DNA of 64,000 nt from an uncultured Flavobacteriaceae bacterium (GTDB taxonomy: Bacteria; Bacteroidota; Bacteroidia; Flavobacteriales; Flavobacteriaceae). Below, in pieces: positions 8,709-18,279 of this stretch. The notes under the pieces are model-generated. The model ran no database searches. It worked only from the letters and a program-made list of their open reading frames with translations, and was not told the origin of the DNA. The translations under genes were made by a program, and so were the position numbers. Position 1 is the first letter of the stretch; each line of letters opens with the position of its first letter. Location: contig CANLCJ010000008.1 in NCBI GenBank assembly GCA_947489085.1, positions 1-64,000 on the forward strand. The letters run 5' to 3'.

Positions 8709-10220
8709 TTACAAAACGCCTATAACGTTATCAATACGCTTTACACATTCGCTTTTTCCTATCATAAACATAATTTCGAAAACATCTGGACCTTGTAAAG
8801 CACCTACTAAAGCTAGTCGTAAGGGCATCATAACTTTTCCAAAGCCAATTTCATTACTGGTAATCCATCCTTTGATATCAGTTTGTAATGCCATAACTGT
8901 GAAATCGTCTATATGCAATATAAGGTCTTTTACTTTTCTAAGAATAGCTTCGGTACCGTCTTTTAATGCTTTTTTAGAGGCCTTTTCATCAAAGGTCTCT
9001 GGAGCTTTAAAAAAGTAATGGCTTAAATCCCAAAAATCGGACACAAAGGTTGCGCGCTCCTTTACAAGATCTACAACCATAGCTATGTAGTTAATGTCTA
9101 TATCGGCAAGTGCAGCGTGCTGGGCTTTAAAAGCTTCGGCCAAAGTGGCACTCCCTTGTTCTTGCATGTAATGGTGGTTAAACCATTTGGTTTTATCGGG
9201 ATCGAAACGTGCTCCAGATTTATTTACTTTGCTTAAATCGAAAGCTTCTATTAGGCCTTCCATAGAAAATAGCTCTTGTTCTGTTCCAGGATTCCAACCC
9301 AAAAAGGCTAAGAAATTAACCATAGCTTCAGGAAAATAACCGTCTTCTTTATAACCGCGAGAAATGTCTCCAGTTTTAGGGTCTTTCCATTCTAAAGGAA
9401 AAACAGGAAAACCTAATTTATCGCCATCTCGCTTACTCAATTTTCCTTTGCCTGTTGGTTTCAAAATTAATGGTAAATGGGCAAACTCTGGTGCTTCCCA
9501 ACCTAGAGCCTTGTACAATTGGTGGTGTAATGCTAAAGAAGGCAACCATTCTTCTCCACGAATTACATGAGTAATTTCCATTAAATGATCGTCTACAATA
9601 TTAGCCAAATGATAAGTAGGCATGCCGTCGCTTTTAAACAATACTTTATCGTCTAAAATATTGGTGTCTATTTTTATATCGCCTCTAATGCTATCTTTTA
9701 AATGTAGAGTTTCGTCTTGTGGCGATTTAAAGCGAATAACATAGGCTTCTCCTGCATCTAGTTTTGCCTTTACAACTGCTGGGCTAAGCGATAAAGAATT
9801 CTCTAATTGTAACCGGTTGTGCCAATTGTAAATAAAGGTTTTTCCATTAGCCTCATCTGTTTTACGTTGGGCGTCTAAAGCATCGGCAGTATCAAAAGCA
9901 TAGTACGCGTTTCCAGAGGCTATAAGTGCATCTGCATATGTTTTATACAATGCTTTACGTTCGCTCTGACGGTACGGGCCGTACTTACCTTCAAATTCTG
10001 GGCTTTCATCTGCTGGCATGCCACACCATTTTAGAGCATTTATAATATACTGTTCTGCACCTTCTACATAACGGTTTTGGTCTGTATCTTCAATACGCAA
10101 CACAAAAGTACCTTTGTGTTTTTTGGCAAATAAATAATTGAATAAAGCAGTACGAACACCGCCAATATGTAAAGGCCCTGTAGGGCTAGGTGCAAAACGC
10201 ACACGAACGTTTTTGGTCAT
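8709..10220 (-). CDS. gltX: Glutamyl-tRNA synthetase
   Basis: A cytoplasmic class I synthetase of 503 residues that charges tRNA-Glu. The HIGH motif is in PSPTGPLHIGGVRTALF (residues 11-27) and the KMSKS equivalent is KGKLSKRDGDKLGF near residue 265. Length and domain order fit bacterial GltX. An intact GlnRS at 761 means this enzyme need not misacylate tRNA-Gln. The start ATG at 10220 places the family's first strand (VRVRFAPSPTG) directly after a short leader. The GH43 gene follows 20 nt downstream on the same strand. Confidence 0.95.
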   Translation of the reverse strand: MTKNVRVRFAPSPTGPLHIGGVRTALFNYLFAKKHKGTFVLRIEDTDQNRYVEGAEQYIINALKWCGMPADESPEFEGKYGPYRQSERKALYKTYADALIASGNAYYAFDTADALDAQRKTDEANGKTFIYNWHNRLQLENSLSLSPAVVKAKLDAGEAYVIRFKSPQDETLHLKDSIRGDIKIDTNILDDKVLFKSDGMPTYHLANIVDDHLMEITHVIRGEEWLPSLALHHQLYKALGWEAPEFAHLPLILKPTGKGKLSKRDGDKLGFPVFPLEWKDPKTGDISRGYKEDGYFPEAMVNFLAFLGWNPGTEQELFSMEGLIEAFDLSKVNKSGARFDPDKTKWFNHHYMQEQGSATLAEAFKAQHAALADIDINYIAMVVDLVKERATFVSDFWDLSHYFFKAPETFDEKASKKALKDGTEAILRKVKDLILHIDDFTVMALQTDIKGWITSNEIGFGKVMMPLRLALVGALQGPDVFEIMFMIGKSECVKRIDNVIGVL

Positions 10221-10872
10221 TTTATTAAAATTATATCTTAAATAGTACGCAATACTTATAAGCTATAATACTTGTTTACACCTTATTTTTATGCGTGGCA
10301 CAAAGATACAATTAACACCTAATTATAAAGGCTGTAAAAACGCAAAATTGTAAACTAACATTTTAAGTATTTTTTAAAACTCAAAACACAGAAAACCCGA
10401 TCCTTTCTATTGTAGTAAATAGCGTTTTACTAACACCTAAATAAAAATGTTAAGTATGCATTATTGTATTTGCAGTTTGGTTTAACTTTTGGGCTTGTAA
10501 AAAGAAATCTACTACTGGCGCATAAACCTAAATAGAGCTTTACTCTACTTAGAAATACAGTTTTAAACAACAATTTAAGCTCAATAAATAGCAACGAGAA
10601 TACGTTATTTTGATACAATAGTTTGTGTCTTAACCCATACCTTGGTGCTATTGCTAAAAGTATTCTGTTATTTTAAACACAATAAATTGTCGTATTTATG
10701 GCTTACTACTATATTTAAACTATTTTTAGGAGTAATTTAAGGCTACTAAAGGTTATAAAAGCATTTTACGCATTCTAATCGTATTTTAGTTAAGCCCCAA
10801 TACAATAAAATAACGTCTCCCTTTTCTATTTAACTTTAAATGTAAAAGGCATCCATTTTTAGATAAATTTAT
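10221..10872. other. Intergenic, 650 bp, nothing recognised
   Basis: An AT-rich spacer between the divergent gltX and DUF4175 genes. Frames here are short and broken, and no RNA fold, terminator or repeat stands out. A weak TAACTTTA box at about 10832 could act in the DUF4175 promoter. Confidence 0.5.
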
Positions 10873-13800
10873 ATGGACAATTTTAAAACTATACAAGACA
10901 AGTTAGAACGCTTTATTAAACGTTACCACATTAACGAACTACTAAAGGGCGCTATACTTTTTTTCGCCATTGGCGTTTTATACTTTTTATTCACACTACT
11001 GTTGGAACATTTTTTATGGCTTGGCACAACATCTAGAACTGTACTTTTTTGGGTGTTTATTGTTGTAGAATTGGCTTTACTTACCAAATTTATTGTGTTG
11101 CCTTTAGCAAAATTATTCAAGCTGAAAAAAGGTATTGATTATACCGAAGCGGCACAAATTATAGGAGAGCATTTTCCTGAAGTAGACGATAAGTTGCTTA
11201 ATGTTATCCAGCTTAAAAACAGCAAAGACCAATCTGATTTGTTATTGGCCAGCATCAACCAAAAAGCCATAGCACTAAATCCTATACCCTTTAAACTTGC
11301 AGTTAATTTTAAACATAATATTTCGTATCTAAAATATGCCATACTTCCTATAGCAGTTGTACTTCTTGTGTATTTCACAGGGCATTTTAGCTGGTTTAAA
11401 GATAGTTATAAACGTGTTGTGGATTACAAAACAGCTTATGAGCCTCCTGCACCTTTTCAATTTTTTGTGCTTAATAACAATTTACAAGCCGTAGAGGGTA
11501 AAGATTTTAAACTCATGGTTAAAACAGCAGGTGCTGTTGTTCCAGAAAATGCGCAAATTACCTATAATAACGAAACTTATGTTTTACAACAAACAGGTGT
11601 TGGTGCTTTCGAGTATGTATTTTCGCAACCTCAAGAAACTACAACCTTTAATTTTTCTGCCAATACTGTTTCCTCCAAACCTTATACTTTAGATGTTATT
11701 GAAACGCCTTCTTTGTTAAGTTTTAAAATGTTTTTAGATTACCCTAAACACACCAAAAAAAAGGACGCTGTTTTTAAGGGTACAGGCAATGCAATGGTTC
11801 CAGAAGGCACCAAAGTAACTTGGCAATTGCAAACAAAATCTACCGAAAATGTTTTAATGTATGCAGAAGACACGCTTAAATTTTCTTTAGAACAAAAAAA
11901 TGCTTTTAAGGCATCTAAACAGCTTTTTAATACGCTTAATTATACTTTAAGCACAAGTAATAAAAATCTTAAAGATTACGAAAACCTATCTTTTGCTATA
12001 GATGTGGTTAAAGACGAGTTTCCTGAGTTAAATGTACAAATGAAGATAGACAGTTTAGATTTGCAAACTTTGTATTTCTATGGGCAGGTAAGTGACGATT
12101 ATGGTTTAAGTAAGTTGCAATTAGTCTACTATCCAACAAATGCCGTTTCTAAGTTAAAAACAAAATCCATTCCCATTACAGCATCCAATATTTCCGATTT
12201 TATTTCTGCTTTCCCAGATAACTTAGAAATTGCTCCTGGCGTTCCTTATCAGCTTTATTTTGAAGTTTTCGATAACGATGCAGTTAACGCCTATAAAAGC
12301 AAAAAGAGTCCTGTTTTTAATTACAGAAAACGCACGCAAAACGAAGAAAAAGACAAACAACTCGACGCACAAAATAAAAGCATTACAGACCTAAACAAGT
12401 CTTTGCAAAAATTTGAAGAACAAGAAAAACGCCTCGACGAATTATCTAGAACGGGTAAAGAAAAAAAGAGTCTTAATTTTAATGATAAAAAGAAATTGGC
12501 TTCTTTCTTTAAACGCCAAGAACAACAAGACCAAATCTTAAAAAACTTTAATAAAAAGTTTCAAGATAATCTTGAGAAGTTTGAAGAAGAAACGCCCGTT
12601 GAAAAAGACCCTTTAAAGGAAGATTTAAAAAAACGTTTAAAAGACAATGAAGAGCAGCTTAAAAAAGATGAAAAAACGCTTGAAGAACTCAAAAAAATTC
12701 AAGACAAGATAAGTAACGAGGAATTGATTAAAAAACTAGATGATGTTGCCAAACAAAACAAAAACAAAAAACGCAGTTTGCAACAATTACTAGAACTTAC
12801 AAAACGGTTTTACGTAGAAAAGAAACTTGAAAAGTTAACCGACGATTTAAAGAAACTCTCTGAAGCGCAAGAGAAATTATCTAAGGCTAAAGAAGAAGAA
12901 AACACAAAAGAGAAGCAGGATGCCATAAACGATGCTTTTAAAACGTTTCAAGAAGAACTCGAAAAATTAAAAGAAGAAAGTAAGGCTTTAAAAAAACCTG
13001 TAACTATTCCTCAAGATAAAATAGACGAAAAAGAAGTTAAAGATGAACAGCAAAAGGCTTCTGAAACTTTAGAGAAAAAAGAACAACAAGACGCTAAAGA
13101 AACGCCGCAAACAGAGGCAGAAAAAAAAGAACAAAAGCAGCGATTACAAAAGGCACAGGAAAGCCAAAAAAAGGCGGCCCAGAAAATGCAACAAATGCAT
13201 GGCATGATGCAAAACATGATGCAATCTATGGGTGGCGAACAAATGCAAGAAGACACCGAAATGCTAAGGCAAGTGTTAGATAATCTTGTGCTGTTTTCTT
13301 TTGATGAGGAAGCGCTTATGGAACAATTTAAATCCATTACCGTTAACCATAACAAATATGCCAGCTATTTAAAGCAACAAAGTTATCTTAGAGAACATTT
13401 CGAACATATAGACGATAGTTTATTTGCACTGTCGTTACGCCAACCCAAACTTTCTGAAACCGTTAACAAAGAAATTGCAGACGTGTTTTTTAATATCGAT
13501 AAATCTTTAGAACAGCTGGCCGAAAATCAAATTTACCAAGGGGTTTCTAAACAACAATTTGCTGTTACCGCAGCCAATAATTTAGCCGATATTTTAAGTG
13601 ATGTTTTAGACAACATGCAAGAAAGCATGAGCATGTCTATGGGTAGTGGTGGCCAAGGCGAAATGCAATTACCAGATATTATTATGAGCCAAGAGCAGCT
13701 TGAAAAAATGATGCAGCAAGGCTTAAAGCAAGGAGAGCAGGGGCAACCAAAAAGCGAAGATGGTAAAGGCCAAAAAGAAGGTGAAGGTGAAAAGCAAGGT

Positions 13801-14349
13801 GAAGGCGAGAAAGAAGGAAAAGGGCAAAAGAAAGGTGGTAAAGGCAAAGATGGAGCACAAGGTAAAAGCGGTGAAAATGGTAAAAGTGGTAAAGACGGCT
13901 CGCAAAAAGGTGGCGAAGGCGAAGGCAACAACGAGGGGGAAAACAATGCTTTACTTTATGAAATATACAAGCAACAGCAACAATTACGACAGGCCTTAAA
14001 CGAACGTTTAAAGAAAGAAGGTAAAGGTGGTTTAGGGCAACGCTTGTCTCGACAAATGGAAGACATAGAATTAGATTTGCTTAACAAAGGGTTTACACAA
14101 CAAACACTTGAAAAGATGACAGCTTTAAAACATCAACTTTTAAAGATGGAAAATGCCACATTTCAACAGGGCGAGGATAACAAGCGAGAATCTAAAACCA
14201 ATCAAAATACGTTTGGAAACGCCACAAAAAGTCAAATACCAAATGCTAAGCAATATTTTAAAACAACGGAAATATTAAACAGACAGGCTCTACCTTTGCA
14301 ACCTTCATATAAAAAGAAAGTGCAAAACTATTTTAAGAGTTCTAATTAA
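10873..14349 (+). CDS. DUF4175 family large membrane/coiled-coil protein
   Basis: A 1158-residue Bacteroidota protein of unknown function. Two TM helices lie near residues 24-45 and 55-80, and a third around 156-175. A beta-rich extracytoplasmic region (about 190-480) follows. From about 490 to 780 there is a very long, highly charged Lys/Glu/Gln coiled coil. A methionine-rich segment (about 770-800, MQQMHGMMQNMMQSM) and a glycine/lysine/glutamate low-complexity tract (about 960-1025, repeated GEGEK/GKSG units) precede the C-terminal helices. The topology suggests an inner-membrane anchor spanning or scaffolding the periplasm. ybeY and mnmG follow, but separated by about 335 bp, so an operon is doubtful. 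Confidence 0.8.
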   Translation: MDNFKTIQDKLERFIKRYHINELLKGAILFFAIGVLYFLFTLLLEHFLWLGTTSRTVLFWVFIVVELALLTKFIVLPLAKLFKLKKGIDYTEAAQIIGEHFPEVDDKLLNVIQLKNSKDQSDLLLASINQKAIALNPIPFKLAVNFKHNISYLKYAILPIAVVLLVYFTGHFSWFKDSYKRVVDYKTAYEPPAPFQFFVLNNNLQAVEGKDFKLMVKTAGAVVPENAQITYNNETYVLQQTGVGAFEYVFSQPQETTTFNFSANTVSSKPYTLDVIETPSLLSFKMFLDYPKHTKKKDAVFKGTGNAMVPEGTKVTWQLQTKSTENVLMYAEDTLKFSLEQKNAFKASKQLFNTLNYTLSTSNKNLKDYENLSFAIDVVKDEFPELNVQMKIDSLDLQTLYFYGQVSDDYGLSKLQLVYYPTNAVSKLKTKSIPITASNISDFISAFPDNLEIAPGVPYQLYFEVFDNDAVNAYKSKKSPVFNYRKRTQNEEKDKQLDAQNKSITDLNKSLQKFEEQEKRLDELSRTGKEKKSLNFNDKKKLASFFKRQEQQDQILKNFNKKFQDNLEKFEEETPVEKDPLKEDLKKRLKDNEEQLKKDEKTLEELKKIQDKISNEELIKKLDDVAKQNKNKKRSLQQLLELTKRFYVEKKLEKLTDDLKKLSEAQEKLSKAKEEENTKEKQDAINDAFKTFQEELEKLKEESKALKKPVTIPQDKIDEKEVKDEQQKASETLEKKEQQDAKETPQTEAEKKEQKQRLQKAQESQKKAAQKMQQMHGMMQNMMQSMGGEQMQEDTEMLRQVLDNLVLFSFDEEALMEQFKSITVNHNKYASYLKQQSYLREHFEHIDDSLFALSLRQPKLSETVNKEIADVFFNIDKSLEQLAENQIYQGVSKQQFAVTAANNLADILSDVLDNMQESMSMSMGSGGQGEMQLPDIIMSQEQLEKMMQQGLKQGEQGQPKSEDGKGQKEGEGEKQGEGEKEGKGQKKGGKGKDGAQGKSGENGKSGKDGSQKGGEGEGNNEGENNALLYEIYKQQQQLRQALNERLKKEGKGGLGQRLSRQMEDIELDLLNKGFTQQTLEKMTALKHQLLKMENATFQQGEDNKRESKTNQNTFGNATKSQIPNAKQYFKTTEILNRQALPLQPSYKKKVQNYFKSSN

Positions 14350-14684
14350 GCTTGCAACACTTTGTTTGGACTGCATAATTAATCAGGTAAATTATCACAA
14401 AATTGCAATGCAGATTTTCATGCAATAATTAAAAATAAAGACTGGAAGATATGGAATTGTACTCGCTTCTTGTTTCAGTAAACCATTTTAATATAGACTT
14501 AAATAGGTAAGCTGTTTAGAAAAACACAATTCCTTTTCACTTTTAACAAAGTATATAATTTTTAGGATACAACTAGAATATACCAATACATCTACCCACA
14601 TAAAATTAGAAGATAAACGCAGAACATTTACGTTCTTTGCATTTTTATAAAGCACAATTAAAGTTTTAAATAAACCCTTTTTAG
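14350..14684. other. Intergenic, 335 bp before ybeY
   Basis: No open frame of note. A short inverted repeat, GAACATTTACGTTC, at about 14622-14635 lies just before a TTCTTTGC box that may be part of the ybeY promoter. Nothing else is recognised. Confidence 0.35.
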
Positions 14685-15095
14685 ATGATTAGTTTTAACT
14701 ACGAAACACCTTTTCAATTAGATTTAGAAACACCTATTTCGAATTGGATTGAAGCTACAATTTTAGCCGAGGGCTATAAACTTGAAGAGATAAATTATAT
14801 TTTTTGCGACGACGATTATCTGCATAAACTCAATGTAGAGTTTTTAAATCACGACACATTAACAGATATTATTAGCTTCGATTATACTATGGGGAAATCT
14901 GTTCAAGGCGATATTTACATTTCTGTAGAACGTGTAAAAGACAATGCTAAAGATTTTAAGGTAGACTTCGATACAGAACTACGTCGTGTAATTATTCATG
15001 GTGTATTGCATTACTGCGGATACAAAGACAAAACAGAAGAAGATGCCCTAATTATGCGCCAGAAAGAAGAACTCTACATTGCCAAGTTTGCATAG
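14685..15095 (+). CDS. ybeY: Endoribonuclease YbeY (rRNA maturation)
   Basis: A 136-residue metal-dependent RNase that acts in 16S rRNA 3'-end maturation and ribosome quality control. The family core is present: NVEFLNHDTLTDIISFDY (substrate strand), GDIYISVERV, and the zinc motif RRVIIHGVLHYCGYKD, giving HGxLHxxGY. The third histidine of the usual HGxLHLxGYDH motif is replaced by Lys-Asp; in my memory this variant is common in Bacteroidota, so it is not evidence of inactivation. mnmG follows 80 bp later and its promoter box probably lies in that gap. Confidence 0.9.
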   Translation: MISFNYETPFQLDLETPISNWIEATILAEGYKLEEINYIFCDDDYLHKLNVEFLNHDTLTDIISFDYTMGKSVQGDIYISVERVKDNAKDFKVDFDTELRRVIIHGVLHYCGYKDKTEEDALIMRQKEELYIAKFA

Positions 15096-15121
15096 GCATA
15101 AAAGATTTCAACGTATATTTG
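15087..15121 (+). promoter_or_regulatory. Candidate mnmG promoter
   Basis: TATATTTG at 15114-15121 matches the TAnnTTTG -7 box exactly. TTTG at 15087-15090, at the end of ybeY, could be the -33 element with 23-nt spacing. The parS-like palindrome lies about 20 nt downstream, between promoter and start codon. Confidence 0.5.
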
Positions 15122-15139
15122 CAGTCTTAAATCTTAGAA

Positions 15140-15155
15140 CGTTCCACGTGGAACA
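15140..15155. promoter_or_regulatory. parS-like ParB-binding site (upstream of mnmG)
   Basis: The perfect 14-bp palindrome GTTCCACGTGGAAC at 15141-15154 matches the core of known bacterial parS sites (for example the Pseudomonas consensus). Sites of this type recruit ParB near the replication origin. It is repeated just after mnmG. Confidence 0.75.
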
Positions 15156-15175
15156 TCATTAAAAAAACACAAATT

Positions 15176-17047
15176 ATGTTTAATACCGTTTATGATGTTA
15201 TAGTTGTTGGTGCCGGCCATGCAGGCAGCGAAGCTGCTGCTGCTGCTGCAAACATGGGAAGCAAAACATTGTTGGTTACTATGAATTTACAAAACATAGC
15301 ACAGATGTCTTGTAATCCAGCAATGGGTGGTATTGCAAAAGGACAAATTGTTAGAGAAATTGATGCACTTGGTGGTTATAGTGGTATTGTATCTGATACC
15401 TCTGCTATACAATTTAAAATGCTAAACAAATCTAAAGGCCCTGCAATGTGGAGCCCTAGGGTACAGAGTGACAGAATGCGTTTTGCTGAAGATTGGAGAA
15501 TGTTATTAGAGCAAACGCAAAATTTAGACTTTTATCAGGATATGGTTTCTGGTTTACTTATAGAAGGAGGCAAGGTAACTGGTGTTAAAACAAGTTTAGG
15601 TATAGAAATAAAATGCAAATCTGTTGTATTAACCAACGGTACTTTTTTAAATGGTTTAATACACATAGGCGATAAAAACTTTGGTGGAGGTAGAGCAGGG
15701 GAAAGGGCAGCTACAGGAATTACAGAACAGCTAGTAGATTTAGGTTTCGACTCTGGTAGAATGAAAACAGGAACTCCACCTCGTGTCGATGGCAGGTCTT
15801 TAGATTATTCTAAAATGACAGAGCAACCAGGAGATGCAAATCCTGAAAAGTTTTCTTATTTAGATACTACCAAACCTTTAGAACAACAGCGCTCTTGTTA
15901 CATGTCTTACACCAGTAAAGAAGTACACGATTTGCTGCGTGAAGGTTTCGATAGATCGCCAATGTTTAATGGCAGAATTAAGAGTTTAGGGCCACGCTAT
16001 TGTCCTTCTATAGAAGATAAAATAAACCGCTTTGCAGATAAAGACAAACATCAACTCTTTATAGAACCAGAAGGTTGGAACACCTGCGAAGTGTATGTTA
16101 ATGGTTTTTCTACGTCTTTACCAGAAGATGTTCAATTTAAAGCTTTACGCTCTGTTGTTGGTTTCGAGAATGTAAAATTCTTTAGACCAGGTTATGCCAT
16201 AGAATATGATTATTTTCCGCCCACACAATTAAAACATACTTTAGAAACTAAATTAATAGAAGGCTTGTATTTTGCTGGACAAATAAACGGTACAACGGGG
16301 TATGAAGAGGCAGCATCTCAAGGCTTAATGGCTGGCATTAATTCCAGTTTAAAAGTACAAGAAAAAGAAGCCTTTACTTTAAAACGCGACGAAGCCTATA
16401 TAGGTGTTTTAATAGACGACTTGATAACCAAAGGCACAGAAGAACCCTACCGTATGTTTACCTCTAGAGCAGAATACAGAACGTTATTAAGACAAGATAA
16501 TGCCGATTTAAGACTAACGCCAAAAGGTTACGATTTAGGTTTAGCTACTAAAAAACGTTTAAAACGTATGGAAGAGAAACACGAATCTGCTAAACAATTT
16601 GTATCCTTCTTCGAAAAAACTAGCGTTAAACCAGAAGAGATAAACCCCATTTTAACTTCAAAAAATTCGTCTCCAGTAAAACAATCTGGTAAATTATTTA
16701 AAGTATTTGCCAGACCTAACATTGAAATGGATGATATTAGAAAAGTAAAAACTGTAGAAAATTATATTGAAACACATAATTTAGACAGAGAAATTATTGA
16801 ACAAACAGAAATACAAGTTAAATACGCAGGATATATTGCCAAAGAAAAAAACAACGCAGATAAACTCAGCAGGTTAGAATATGTAAAAATTCCTGAAAAT
16901 TTTGACTACTCTCAAATAAAGTCTATGAGTTTTGAAGCTCGCGAAAAATTAAAGAACATACAACCCACAACAGTATCTCAGGCCTCTAGAATTAGTGGCG
17001 TATCACCAAATGATATTTCTGTTTTATTAGTTTATATGGGAAGATAA
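15176..17047 (+). CDS. mnmG: tRNA uridine-5-carboxymethylaminomethyl modification enzyme MnmG (GidA)
   Basis: A 623-residue FAD-dependent enzyme that, with MnmE, installs the cmnm5 group on wobble uridine 34 of certain tRNAs. The N-terminal dinucleotide-binding motif is VIVVGAGHAGSEAA (residues about 10-23). The GidA signatures CNPAMGGIAKGQIVREIDALGG and FNGRIKSLGPRYCPSIEDK are intact, as is the C-terminal helical region that binds MnmE/tRNA. Length is normal. The gene is bracketed by two parS-like palindromes, and the second one begins within its stop codon. mnmG (gidA) lies close to the origin in many bacteria, which fits the candidate origin at 27 kb. Confidence 0.96.
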   Translation: MFNTVYDVIVVGAGHAGSEAAAAAANMGSKTLLVTMNLQNIAQMSCNPAMGGIAKGQIVREIDALGGYSGIVSDTSAIQFKMLNKSKGPAMWSPRVQSDRMRFAEDWRMLLEQTQNLDFYQDMVSGLLIEGGKVTGVKTSLGIEIKCKSVVLTNGTFLNGLIHIGDKNFGGGRAGERAATGITEQLVDLGFDSGRMKTGTPPRVDGRSLDYSKMTEQPGDANPEKFSYLDTTKPLEQQRSCYMSYTSKEVHDLLREGFDRSPMFNGRIKSLGPRYCPSIEDKINRFADKDKHQLFIEPEGWNTCEVYVNGFSTSLPEDVQFKALRSVVGFENVKFFRPGYAIEYDYFPPTQLKHTLETKLIEGLYFAGQINGTTGYEEAASQGLMAGINSSLKVQEKEAFTLKRDEAYIGVLIDDLITKGTEEPYRMFTSRAEYRTLLRQDNADLRLTPKGYDLGLATKKRLKRMEEKHESAKQFVSFFEKTSVKPEEINPILTSKNSSPVKQSGKLFKVFARPNIEMDDIRKVKTVENYIETHNLDREIIEQTEIQVKYAGYIAKEKNNADKLSRLEYVKIPENFDYSQIKSMSFEAREKLKNIQPTTVSQASRISGVSPNDISVLLVYMGR

Positions 17048-17080
17048 TTTATAATGTTCCACGTGGAACATTATAAATTA
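17045..17080. promoter_or_regulatory. 36-bp perfect palindrome with parS core (downstream of mnmG)
   Basis: GTTCCACGTGGAAC at 17056-17069 is extended on both sides into an uninterrupted 36-bp palindrome from 17045, the mnmG stop codon, to 17080. The core matches parS. The extension could also fold as an RNA hairpin and end the mnmG transcript, although no long T-run follows at once. Confidence 0.75.
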
Positions 17081-17210
17081 AACTATAAATACATTATTTT
17101 TTAAATCCTTAAGTGTTCTCTTTAAAACATTTCAAAGGAGATAAAATAGTTTTTTTTCTAGTTACCACTAAGTTAAATAAACACTAAACACTCGCTTTAA
17201 ATCAAACAAA

Positions 17211-18035
17211 TTGAAAGTAAAAGATTATTCTGTATCTCAAGAAGTTTTTGAATTGGTAGAAAATCAAGAATTTGGTTTTTTAGAAACGCTGCCCAAACCA
17301 TTACATTTAGATAAATATTACGAAAGCGAAAACTACATTTCGCATACAGATACCAAAAGAAATTTATTTGAAAAGGTTTACCATTTGGTTAGAAAGGTTT
17401 CTTTAAAGCAAAAATTAAAACTCATTAACTCCAATAAAAGTACAACAAAAAAACTTCTAGATTTTGGTTGTGGTACTGGCGATTTTTTAAAAACAGCTAA
17501 AGATGGAGGTTGGAGTGTTTATGGTGTAGAACCTAATGAGCAGGCTAGGCGTATAGCCAATGCAAAAACCAATAACGCAGTTCAAAGCTCGAATGCTTTT
17601 AATACTTTCGAGGAAAATAGTTTTGATGTAATTACACTATGGCATGTTCTGGAACACATACCCGATTTAGAAGAAAAAATTAGCGCCTTTAAAAAATTAC
17701 TAAAACCAAACGGTTTACTAATAATTGCTGTACCCAATTATAAAAGTTACGATGCACAATATTATAAATCTTATTGGGCTGCTTACGATGTTCCAAGACA
17801 TTTATGGCATTTCAATAAAGTAGCACTAACAACATTAGTCTCTAAATTTAATCTCACTGTAAAAAAAACAAAACCCATGTGGTTCGATGCCTTTTATGTA
17901 TCTCTACTTTCAGAAAAATATAAAACTGGTAAAATGAAACCCATAAGGGGCATTTTAATAGGTCTCCTCTCTAATATAAAAACATTAGGCACTGGCGAGG
18001 GTTCCTCTCTCATTTATTATATTAAAAACAGATAA
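17211..18035 (+). CDS. Class I SAM-dependent methyltransferase
   Basis: A 274-residue protein with a Rossmann methyltransferase core: motif I LLDFGCGTGDFLK (about residues 83-95), motif II-like VYGVEPNEQA, motif IV FDVITLWHVLEHIPDLEEK and post-motif LLIIAVPNYKSYD. This is the Methyltransf_23/UbiE-like layout. A short N-terminal zinc- or ligand-binding-like part (residues 1-45) precedes it. The start codon is TTG at 17211. The acceptor is unknown; the H-x-x-E-H-I motif is typical of small-molecule or lipid methylation. It follows mnmG after about 160 bp in the same direction. Confidence 0.85.
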   Translation: MKVKDYSVSQEVFELVENQEFGFLETLPKPLHLDKYYESENYISHTDTKRNLFEKVYHLVRKVSLKQKLKLINSNKSTTKKLLDFGCGTGDFLKTAKDGGWSVYGVEPNEQARRIANAKTNNAVQSSNAFNTFEENSFDVITLWHVLEHIPDLEEKISAFKKLLKPNGLLIIAVPNYKSYDAQYYKSYWAAYDVPRHLWHFNKVALTTLVSKFNLTVKKTKPMWFDAFYVSLLSEKYKTGKMKPIRGILIGLLSNIKTLGTGEGSSLIYYIKNR

Positions 18036-18230
18036 TACTTATTTTAAACACTTCTGCGGGTACTTTTCTTAGTTACTAGTAAAATTATAAAGGTCATTTT
18101 TTAAAACGTCTTAAAACGTCTTAAAAAAGGTTATTTATAATAATTAAAATCGATTAAATTTTATATATGTATCAATTTCTATTATATTATGAATATAGAA
18201 CATTTCAACAAAAATTTTAGTGGACTTTGT

Positions 18231-18238
18231 TACATTTG
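18231..18238 (+). promoter_or_regulatory. Candidate -7 promoter box before ompH-like gene
   Basis: TACATTTG matches the Bacteroidota -7 consensus TAnnTTTG exactly and lies 42 nt upstream of the ATG at 18280. It argues against the longer reading frame starting at 18220, because the transcript would begin downstream of that codon. No good -33 element is visible. Confidence 0.45.
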
Positions 18239-18279
18239 TTCAAATGAAAAAAACAATTGAATTATATAAAACAAAAAAA

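Noticed and set aside
10430-10618. 62-residue minus-strand frame in the gltX-DUF4175 gap
   Set aside because: No start context, signal or recognisable motif; typical chance frame in AT-rich spacer.
13533-13946. Cys/Pro/Ser-rich minus-strand frame
   Set aside because: Antisense of the Gly-Lys-Glu repeat tract of the DUF4175 gene; biased composition explains the open frame.
14970-15060. Inactive YbeY because the third zinc histidine is missing
   Set aside because: The Lys-Asp replacement after HGxLHxxGY is, as I recall, usual in Bacteroidota, so it is not good evidence of loss of function.
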